In this document: piece by piece, positions 56,689-64,000 of the stretch | Layout of the letters: the number at the start of each line of letters is the position of its first letter | Numbering within the stretch: position 1 is the first letter of the stretch | From: Eledone cirrhosa | Lineage: Eukaryota > Mollusca > Cephalopoda > Octopoda > Eledonidae | Length of the DNA stretch: 64,000 nucleotides | Assembly: GCA_964016885.1 (NCBI GenBank) | Contig: OZ024740.1 | Location: 205,676,407 to 205,740,406, forward strand | Reading direction: 5' to 3' | The notes under the pieces: generated by a model | Seen by the model: the letters and a program-made list of their open reading frames with translations, nothing else | Told to the model about the DNA's origin: nothing | Databases searched by the model: none | Program-made: the position numbers and the translations under genes

Positions 56689-56975
56689 ACATGACCCAGC
56701 CATCTCACAGCTCCACACATGACCCAGCCATCATCCTTCACTCTATTCCTGTCACCCAGTCACTTTCCTCCTTCCTCCACACATGACCCAGCCATCTCAC
56801 AGCATTCATCCTTCACTCTATTCCTATCACCCAGTCACTTTCCTCCTTCCTCCACACATGACCCAGCCATTTCACAGCATTCATCCTTCACTCTATTCCT
56901 ATCACCCAGTCACTTTCCTCCTTCCTCCACACATGACCCAGCCATCTCACAACATTCATCACTGGCTCTATTCCC
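56689..56975 (+). repeat. 75-bp minisatellite, about 3.7 units
   Basis: The unit starts 'CACATGACCCAGCCATCTCA' and continues 'CATCCTTCACTCTATTCC' and 'CACCCAGTCACTTTCCTCC'. The first unit lacks 11 bp. Because 75 is a multiple of three, frames stay open with a 25-residue Ser/Pro-rich repeat; not a gene. Confidence 0.9.
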
Positions 56976-56997
56976 AACAACCTCTGCAATATATTTA

Positions 56998-57214
56998 ACT
57001 CTTAACATCCTGTAAAGATTTAGCAGGAAATATCTAAAAAATAGGTTTGTCAATTCATATTTTTATAGTATCTTTACTAGTAGACAAATCATCGTGAAAA
57101 TTTGCAGTATTAGGTGCATGGCTTTAATTTATCATGTGCTCTAATCATAGAGCCGTTTTGTATTTTTTAATATTGTCTTGCTAATGCGGTTTCATGTGGT
57201 ACAGGACATTAAGA
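56998..57214. mobile_element. Possible short inverted-repeat element
   Basis: CTCTTAACATCCTGTA near 56,999 mirrors TACAGGACATTAAGAG near 57,199 (14 of 16 match). No clear target duplication. AT-rich interior. Weak MITE candidate. Confidence 0.35.
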
Positions 57215-57954
57215 GATAACACTGATACAAAACAAATAAATACATAAAACCAAAGACCATATCTGTTATAGCTGTGTTGTTATCAAACACTGTAATTTGT
57301 TAAACATTGTTAAACCAACTTAATAAAGACAATAGTTACAAAATATTTATTTTACTGCTCTTCTTATTTCCTAAAACACAGAATGAAATATTTCACTGCA
57401 GAGGAAAATAGTCCAACAGTTCAGTGAGGTCTGCTATGTTGGCTTTTTTGTTTTTTGTTAATATAAATATGGAAATCACCCTGGAAGTATTTCAAGTCCA
57501 CAAGATATTTCAGTTGTATGAGAAATATGAAAGAAGAATTGAAGTTAGAAGAAGCAACAGCTCTCAGATTTTAACGTGACATCCCAAGGAACATCTGCAT
57601 TGCAATAGTGCCGATACTTAGAGTGAAAAGTCCCTTGCAGAATAATAGTGTCCAAGAGCCCAAGTGACCAGCGTGTATGAGAATCCTAGCAAAATAGAAT
57701 TAGAATAATTAGAACCAGCGTTAGACAATAATAGACTTACATCATTTGTGCACATTGACATGGAAGTTCCTTTAGTCTAAGGTGGACATGACAGCCTTAG
57801 TGGCAGTGACACAATAGTTCACATAGTTTCAATTCAGCACTCATAAAGTGGTGGATGAACAAACCAAGACAACAAAAAAGAGAGAGGAACCCCTTGGATC
57901 TGCCAAGCACCCAACAACTTCACAAGTGTTGGTGCCGTAATAAAATGTACCCAG
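57215..57954. other. No gene seen
   Basis: AT-rich. Near 57,925-57,956 'GTGCCGTAATAAAATGTACC' is a single inverted relative of the 48-bp minisatellite unit at 48.8 kb. Confidence 0.45.
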
Positions 57955-59700
57955 TGTCATCATCATCATCATCATCTTCGTTTAACGTCCATCTTCCACG
58001 CTGGGAACTGGGAACTTTTTACCGTGTTACCTACACGGCCACATTACAGCGTGGACTGTGTGTTTTTTTGTTGACACCTACATGATCGCGATCTCATTAT
58101 ATCATTTATTTGGCCTGGATGTTGTGGTACCAACTTTACAGAGAGAGGGTGGTGTTGGTGGGAGTGGGAGGATAGGGTAGGAGTAGTGGATTGGGGTGTA
58201 TATTTGGTTAAGAGGTGCCTACTGACTGTAGGTTTCACTTTGTACATAGGCAAGGCAGGTCTTTTGTATTACTGCGTGGCGCCAAAGATCTCGGTCCAGT
58301 GACATTGTCTTAGAGAGGTGCAAGTGTATAAGGTCGGAATTTATCAAATCGTCCCAGGTTTTTAGTGGGTCTACCTACTCCGTAACTTCCATCAATTTTG
58401 ATCGCCCTACACTTTTTTATACAGCTGTCGTCTTTCATGCGCATCACGTGACCATACCAACGTAGTCTTCTCTCAAGTAAACAGCATCTGATCCCTCTTA
58501 TTCCTAATTTCTCACTTAGTTCATTTATGCTTTGCCGTTCACGTATATTACTATTACACATCCAACGGAGCATGCATGCTTCATTCCTTTCCAGTCTGCG
58601 CAGGTCCTCTGCACGCAATGCCCATGTCTCACTGCCATGTAGCATTGCTGTTCGTATACAAGCATCATACAATCTGCCTTTCATTTTTAGAGAGAAACCT
58701 TTAGTGGCCAATAGTGGTATAAGCTCTCTGAACTTTTTCCATCCCGTTCTGACTCCTGTACTTTCAGAGCACCCTCCACCACTGCTGATTTGTCACCCAG
58801 GTAACGGAAAGTGCCCACTATTTCTATAGAACCATCTGGGCAATAGAAAGAGCTAGTATCCTGTGGGCACTTGCTACTTATTAAACCTGAGCATCGGCCA
58901 CATATAAAATCTACGTTCTTAGATAGTTTACCTATGATCCCACTACATCTTTTATGTACCCATAGTTTGCATTTGGGACATAAAATGGAATTTCTACCTA
59001 CTCCATTCTTACACACTGAGCATGGCCATTTCCCTGAGAGCACCTGTACCCTATTTTCCTTCCTACATACTAGAACTTTAGTCTTAGACAAGTTAACTTT
59101 AAAGCCTTTTGATTCTAGGCCATGCTTCCATGTTTGGAATTTCTTCTCTAGTTCAGCCATAGATTCAGCTATGAGTGTTAGAACATCTGTGTATAGGAGC
59201 TCCCATGGGCAGCCGGTCTTAAACTCCTCTGTTATAGCCTGAAGGGCAATAATAAATAGGAGGGGGTTAAGGACAGAGCCTTGATGAACCAACAACTTTT
59301 ACACTAAATTCTTCACAATATTCATTGTTAATTCTAACCTTACTGACTGTTTCATTATACATAGCTTGTATAGCTCTCAGAAGCTATTCATCTACACCTA
59401 GTTTTCTAAGAGCCCACCAGATAATGGAGCGGGAGACTCTGTCAAAGGCTTTCTCCAGGTCTACAAAAGCTAAGTAGAGGGGGTTTACTTTTAGCTAGGT
59501 ACTTCTCCTGTAGTTGTCGTACAAGGAAAAGAGCGTCTGTGGTACTTTTACCTGACACAAACCCAAACTGCATTTCATCTAGATCAATTTGCTCTGTGAC
59601 CTTCATGACCTGATCAACTAACTTAATGCCTCTATAGTTTCCCCTATCTAGAGCATCCCCTTTACCCTTGTAGCAGTTAATGATGTACTCTGTAAAATGG
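57955..59700 (-). pseudogene. LINE family C, minus copy with full 3' end, broken
   Basis: Read on the minus strand from 59,700: 'INCYKGKGDALDRGNYRGIK' (RT motif before the catalytic part), 'LDEMQFGFVSGKSTTDALF', a frameshift near 59,460, then 'HQGSVLNPLLFIIALQAIT', 'CPWELLYTDVLTLIAESMAE' (YADD changed to YTDV), then the Cys/His finger 'WPCSVCKNGVGRNSILCPKC', 'VHKRCSGIIGKLSKN', 'TFRYLGDKSAVVEGALK' and, in another frame, 'SETWALRAEDLRRLERNEAC' and 'RLRWYGHVMRMKDDSCIKKC'. It ends in the tail repeat and CATCATCATCATC at 57,957. It extends further 5' than the plus copy but has several frameshifts and a lost catalytic Asp pair. Confidence 0.92.
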
Positions 59701-59732
59701 ATAATCAAACAGAGACAACATAAGATAGGAAA

Positions 59733-59975
59733 AAAAAACACTTGGCTGGAAACCAGTATCCTAGTGATAATGACATCATATCTGCTGTTGATGACTTTTT
59801 TGACCCACAGGATGAAAGCTTCTTCACCAATGGGATCCAAGCACTGCAATACTGATGGAAGAAGTGTGTGGACATAAGGGGGACTATGTTGAAAAATAAA
59901 CCTCTTCATTTGGTCACATTCCATGAGAGTATCTCGGTCAGCCTATGAACTTTTCAGCTGACCCTCATATATACA
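59733..59975 (+). pseudogene. mariner transposase C-terminal relic with 3' inverted end
   Basis: The plus frame from 59,740 reads 'HLAGNQYPSDNDIISAVDDF', 'FDPQDESFFTNGIQALQY', a stop where Arg is expected, then 'WKKCVDIRG'. A one-base shift gives 'GDYVEK' and a stop. 'FF..GI..L..RW.KC....G.YVEK' is the end of mariner-family transposases. 'GGTCAGCCTATGAACTTTTC' and 'AGCTGACCCT' downstream look like the mariner terminal repeat. The catalytic domain is absent. It sits exactly between the two head-to-head LINE C copies. Confidence 0.8.
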
Positions 59976-60000
59976 CATATAATTATATACATACATAGAG

Positions 60001-61862
60001 AGAATTGATCTAGATGAAATGCAGTTCGGGTTTGTGTCAGACAAAAGTACCACAGACGCTCTTTTCATTGTACGACAACTACAGGAGAAGTACCTAGCTA
60101 AAAGTAAACCCCTATACTTAGCTTTCGTCGACTTGGAGAAAGCCTTCGACAGAGTCCCCCGTTCCATTATCTGGTGGTCTCTTAGAAAACTAGGTGTTGA
60201 CGAATGGCTTGTGAGAGCTATACAAGCCATGTATAAAGAAACAGTCAGTAAGGTTAGAATTAACAACGAATATAGTGAAGAGTTTAGCGTAAAAGTTGGT
60301 GTCCATCAGGGCTCTGTTCTTAGCCCCCTACTATTTATTATTGCCCTTCAGGCTATAACAGAGGAGTTCAAGACCGGCTGCCCATGGGAACTCCTATACG
60401 CAGATGATCTAACGCTCATAGCTGAATCAATGACCGAACTAGAGAAGAAATTCCAAACATGGAAGCACGGCCTAGAATCAAAAGGCCTTAAAATTAACCT
60501 GGCTAAGACTAAAGTTCTAGTTTGTAGGAAAGAAAATAAGGCGGCGGTCCCATCTGGGAAATGGCCATGCTCAGTGTGTAGGAAAGGCGTAGGTAGAAAC
60601 TCCATTTTATGTCCCAAATGCAAAGTATGGGTGCATAAAAGATGTAGTGGGATCACAGGTAAGCTAACTAAGAACATAGATTTTACATGTGGCCGGTGCT
60701 CTGGTGCAATAAGTAGCAGCAAGTGCCCACAAAATACTAGCTCCTTCAACTGCGCAGAGGGTTCTATAGAAATAGTGGACAGCTTCCGTTATCTGGGTGA
60801 CAAAATCAACAGTGGGGGAGGGTGCTCTGAAAGTACAGTAGCTAGAGTCAGAACTGGATGGAAAAAGTTCAGAGAGCTTATACCACTATTAGCCGCTAGA
60901 GGGTTCTCCCTAAAAATGAAAGGCAGGTTATACGATGCCTGCATACGAACAGCAATGCTGCATGGCAGTGAGACCTGGGCATTGTGTGCAGAGGATATAC
61001 GCAGACTAGAGAGGAACAAAGCTTGCATGCTCCGCTGGATGTGCAATAGTAATATACGTGAACGGCAAAGCATAAACGAACTAAGGAAAAAATTAGAAAT
61101 AAGAGGGATCAGATGTTGTTTACTCGAGAGAAGGCTACGTTGGTACGGTCACGTGATGCGCATGAAAGACGACAGCTGTATAACAAAGTGCAGGGCAATA
61201 AAGATAGACGGTAGCCACGGAGTAGGCAGACCCAGAAAAACATGGGACGAGCTGATAAATTCCGACCTCACACGCTTACACCTCTCCAAGACAATGTCAC
61301 TGGACCGAGACCTTTGGCGGTACTCAGTAATAGAGAAGACCCGCCTTACCTAAATACAAAGTAAAAACCTACTACAGTCAGTAGGCATCTCTATCAAAAC
61401 ACACCCCCGTCCCACCACCTCCACCCCACCCACACCGCCCCTTTCAATGTAAAGTTATGTTGGTCCCACAACATCCAGGCCGAAACAAATGAGATCGTGT
61501 AGGTGTCACGACAAAAAACACACAGTCCACGCTGTAAATGTGGCCGTGTAGGCAACACGGTAAAAACCTCCCAGCCCCACACTGTAAATGTGGTTGGTGT
61601 TAGGAAGGGCATCCAGCTGTAGAAAACCCGCCAGACAGTCCACGCTGTAATGTGGCCGTGTAGGCAACACGGTAAAAACCTCCCAGCCCCACACTGTAAA
61701 TGTGGTTGGTGTTAGGAAGGGCATCCAACTGTAGAAAACCCGCCAGACAGTCCTATGCGAGCAAGACAACCACTCTTGCCTCAAGTGGGAAAACCCCCGT
61801 CCAAACCCATGCAAGCGTGGAACACGGACGCTAAACCTGATGATGATGATGATGATGATGAT
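60001..61862 (+). pseudogene. LINE family C reverse transcriptase with PHD-like finger, 5'-truncated
   Basis: The best-preserved coding sequence in the window: 444 codons open from 60,019 to the stop ending at 61,353. Motifs: 'FVDLEKAFDRVP' (about residues 36-47), 'VHQGSVLSPLLF' (95-106), catalytic YADD (127-130), 'GLKINLAKTKVLV' (156-168). It then has an inserted C4HC3 finger (C184, C187, C198, C201, H206, C209, C224, C227, with W204 before the His), then 'FRYLGDKI' and a C-terminal 'RRLRWYGHVMRM...GRPRKTWDEL' region. The endonuclease and N-terminal RT motifs are missing, so the ATG at 60,019 is only an internal Met (the reading frame is open upstream to about 60,001) and the copy is dead on arrival despite the intact frame. 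The 3' end has a tail repeat with a 113-bp internal duplication (from 61,523 and 61,636) and ends in (GAT)n at 61,838-61,862. Probably an RTE-like LINE. Confidence 0.93.
61523..61748 (+). repeat. 113-bp tandem duplication in LINE C tail
   Basis: 'CAGTCCACGCTGTAA' starts at 61,523 and 61,636 and both copies run through 'GTTAGGAAGGGCATCCA' to 'GAAAACCCGCCAGA', with one or two differences. The 54.2-kb copy has a diverged version of the same duplication. Confidence 0.9.
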
Positions 61863-62766
61863 ACACAGTTTAACTTATGCCAAAGCCTCCAAAAGAGGAA
61901 GAAGATACAAAGCAAAAAAAAACAAAAAAACAATGCAATAAACTTTCGCTCACATCATATCCCTAACTGCAGTTTCTGGAATTCTTCTTCGCCCACTTAT
62001 TCCTGAGGGTTGTGGGAGCAAAATCCTCAAGCACTCCTTCCAGTGGGTCCTGTCAGAAGTAACCGTCTCCAACTGATCTGGCTGGATCCCCAAGTAAGAC
62101 CAGCCAAGCTCATGGATGTTATCCAACTATCTTGCTCAGGGTCTACCACTGGGTCTCCTGTCAGTTGGTTTTGCCCATAAAATCTGTCCAGTGATTCTTT
62201 CCTGAGACATTCTAACCACATGCCTGTAGTATAGGAGCTGTAATCTCTCAATTCAGAGAAGTAGCAGCTCTACCTGGAGTGACTCTCTGATCTCCAAGCT
62301 ATGCACTCTATTGAGTAACGTTACTCCAAAGACTCTTCAGGGGAATCCCATTTCAGCCGCTTGTATTCGCGATCATATTCTTTCAGTCACTACCCAAGAT
62401 TCATGACCATAGGTAAGGGTAGGCACAAATAAGAATTAAGAAACAATAATAATGATCCTAATAAATTAAACAACCAACATTGGAAGCAAATTCCTTCACC
62501 CGTGTGTGTCCATTCTGCTACAATGAGGATATCATCATCATATTTTTATACTAACTAATGAATATAATTTTTTCTTTTTCAAAGAATCTCTGATAAAAGA
62601 ATTTTCTTCCAATATAGGTTGTCTTAATTTATTAGGATGATTAATATTGTTTCTTAATTCCAGAAACTGCAATTAGGGATATGATCTAAGTGTAACTTTC
62701 TTGTATTAGTTTGTTTCACGTTGTATCTTCCTTCTCTTTTGGAGGTTTTGGTATAAGTTAAACTGG
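61863..62766. repeat. Inverted repeat split by a LINE insertion
   Basis: Left arm = 61,863-61,983 plus 62,438-62,487; right arm = 62,605-62,766 inverted. Matches include 'TTTAACTTATGCCAAAGCCT' against 'GGTATAAGTTAAACTG' and 'ATCCTAATAAATTAAACAAC' against 'GTTGTCTTAATTTATTAGGA'. The arms diverge by perhaps 15%, so the repeat is old. The left arm is interrupted by LINE A. Confidence 0.88.
61984..62432 (-). mobile_element. LINE family A insertion, 5'-truncated, with GAATT target duplication
   Basis: 449 bp of LINE A 3' sequence on the minus strand ('CTGTCAGAAGTAACCGTCTC', 'TCTAACCACATGCCTGTAGT'). The target GAATT is present on both sides (61,979-61,983 and 62,433-62,437), and the uninterrupted target is visible in the right arm of the surrounding inverted repeat. 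The 3' end is a short (GAA)-type tail. Non-coding in practice, because the frame is disrupted. Confidence 0.9.
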
Positions 62767-62907
62767 GTTTATATACTTCTCTGATCTAGGAATTCTTAGC
62801 TGTCTTGTTTATAGAGATGTTTTCTATATTAATGACAATTTTCTTTTCTCTGTTACTTACATACATATACATGTGTGTATGTGTGCATGTGTGTGTATTA
62901 AAAAAAA

Positions 62908-63235
62908 AATGCCCCCATTGGTCATGAATGACCATACTTTTGCACCTAAAAAGTTTCCCTCTGAGGCACAAGCCTGGGCAAGATTTGTTTGTGGAAGACC
63001 AACATTTGTCCATGAATAGAAGCCTCCACTCTCCTGGTTTTGTCCAAGGGAAAGGCAATGACTGATAAAGCTTGACACCAGAGATATTGCAACTCATTTC
63101 TACAGCTGAGTGAACTGGAGCAACGTGAAATAAGGTGTCTTGCTCAAGGACACAATGCATCAGATGGTTTGAGAATTAAACTCACAACCTCTAAATTGCA
63201 AGCCCAATGCTCTAACCACTAAGCCATGCGAATGT
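62908..63235 (-). repeat. tRNA-derived SINE, second family, long copy
   Basis: Minus strand: 'GGCTTAGTGGTTAGAGCATT' (A box), 'GGTTGTGAGTTTAATTCTC' (B box), 'GTCCTTGAGCAAGACACCTT', then a long body down to the poly(T) at 62,900-62,909 (its poly(A) end). The longest copy of this family in the window. Confidence 0.85.
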
Positions 63236-63302
63236 GTGTGTATACACACATATATATATATATATATATGTGTGTATACACACATATATATATATATATA
63301 TA
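63232..63302. repeat. Palindromic (TA)n/(TG)n/(CA)n microsatellite
   Basis: GTGTGTATACACACATATAT appears twice around (TA)n runs. Each unit is self-complementary, so the tract can extrude as hairpins. Confidence 0.9.
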
Positions 63303-63800
63303 ATGGTTAATATTGCTGGAAAATGGTTACTTACTCAACAATGAGGGGTCTGAAAGAACTGAGTAATAGAAGTACGAAAACAACTGGGAAAAGTGATTTG
63401 CGGAGATCGCTTCGTGTCCAAAGCCACACCAAGAGTGCTGTTGAGATGTGTTGAATCTAGAATTAAATAAATAAAAGAACAAAACTCTGATTTCAATATT
63501 TCTTTCATTGTAATAATCCCCATGCAACAAAAGTTCATATATCAATTATTTCATTAATGCTTTCTATGTTTGTCACAGCCTGAGGCTCGACTGGTCAGAG
63601 AACCTTGACTTGCTTGTATAGTCCATATCTTGTATAGTTTTTAAAGCAGAATGGCCCTCCTAATGCTAATCACTTTACAGAGTGTACTGGGTGCATTTAA
63701 AAATGAGATAATTGAAATATTTAAAATTAAAATAAAGAAATAATATAAAAGAGTTTTGGTTTTTTTAATAAGAAACAATTTAATATTAAATCTATAAGTA
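63303..63800. other. No gene seen
   Basis: AT-rich. 'CTTTACAGAGTGTACTGGGT' near 63,670 is a lone relative of the 48-bp minisatellite unit and LINE C tail. No coding support. Confidence 0.45.
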
Positions 63801-63850
63801 CCATCATCATCATTTTCATATCTATTATTCCATGTTTGTATGGGTCAGAA
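63801..63850 (-). repeat. LINE C 3'-tail end
   Basis: CATCATCATCATTTTCATAT followed by 'TTATTCCATGTTTGTATGGG' is the very end of the LINE C tail, short and diverged. Confidence 0.6.
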
Positions 63851-63884
63851 AAGGGCTTCTCAAATATTTTACTTAAGAGACCTT

Positions 63885-64000
63885 TTTCTTCGCCTACTTA
63901 TTCCTGAGAGAGTTGTGGGGGCAGAGTCCTCAAACACTCCTTCCAGCGGGTCCTGTCAGAAGCAACCGTCTCTAACTGATCCGGCTGAATCACCAAGTGT
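63885..64000 (-). pseudogene. LINE family A 3' end, cut by window edge
   Basis: 'TTCTTCGCCTACTTATTCCT', 'GGGGGCAGAGTCCTCAAACA' and 'CCTGTCAGAAGCAACCGTCT' match the other LINE A 3' ends at 39.35 and 61.99 kb. It continues beyond the window. Confidence 0.88.

Noticed and set aside
57955..61862. Twin priming as the source of the inverted LINE C copies
   Set aside because: Twin priming inverts only the 5' part of one element; here both copies have complete, separate 3' ends.

Overview
This is non-coding, repeat-packed eukaryotic DNA, most likely from an octopus or another coleoid cephalopod. The main clue is a tRNA-derived SINE with a 'GATCTGAGTTCAAATCCCG' B-box-like stretch and a 'GTCGATAAAATAAAGTACC' body. 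It occurs with a second tRNA-like SINE and with an interspersed repeat that ends in (GAT)n. I recognise this combination from cephalopod genomes, but I could not run a search. I see no convincing host protein gene, tRNA, rRNA or bacterial feature. The recognisable protein homology is to reverse transcriptases or a transposase, mostly broken.

Layout. 1-5,100: a broken LINE fragment (minus), a second, heavily decayed LINE (plus), microsatellites and SINE pieces. 5,106-35,702: one uninterrupted minisatellite of about 30.6 kb, nearly half of the window. Its 18-bp unit is TTGGTGTCAGTGTGTGTG, with 16- and 20-bp length variants and point variants. Rare variants show that long blocks inside it were themselves duplicated (about 4.25 kb, and two copies of about 7.0-7.07 kb). 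The very long 'proteins' that can be read through it are artefacts, because the consensus unit has no stop in any plus-strand frame. 35,990-39,750: a LINE with a zinc-binding-type C-terminus (minus), a SINE cluster, a G/T-rich tract and another LINE 3' end. 40,150-40,279: (GAA)n.

40,633-47,800 is the most interesting part. It holds five sequences with the full hammerhead ribozyme core (CTGATGA, stem II, GAAA, a minimal stem III, and a complementary stem I). One pair lies in the inverted 113-bp ends of a 2-kb element (40,633-42,636). One lies in a 350-bp element at 46.6 kb. One pair lies in a perfect palindrome of 113-bp arms (47,451-47,677). A Penelope-like reverse transcriptase relic (YIDD box) sits 2 kb further on, at 49,525-50,400. 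This fits the known link between hammerhead motifs and Penelope-like elements. An inverted SINE pair and a 1.1-kb foldback element also lie in this stretch.

48,770-64,000: a 48-bp minisatellite, the Penelope-like relic, a LINE with an endonuclease-like C-terminus, a perfect palindrome, a possible LTR, a piggyBac-like MITE with TTAA duplications, a 75-bp minisatellite, two head-to-head copies of a LINE whose ORF contains a PHD-like C4HC3 finger, a mariner transposase relic between them, and an inverted repeat split by a later LINE insertion with a visible 5-bp target duplication. The elements do not form a pathway. They record repeated insertion, inversion and tandem amplification.
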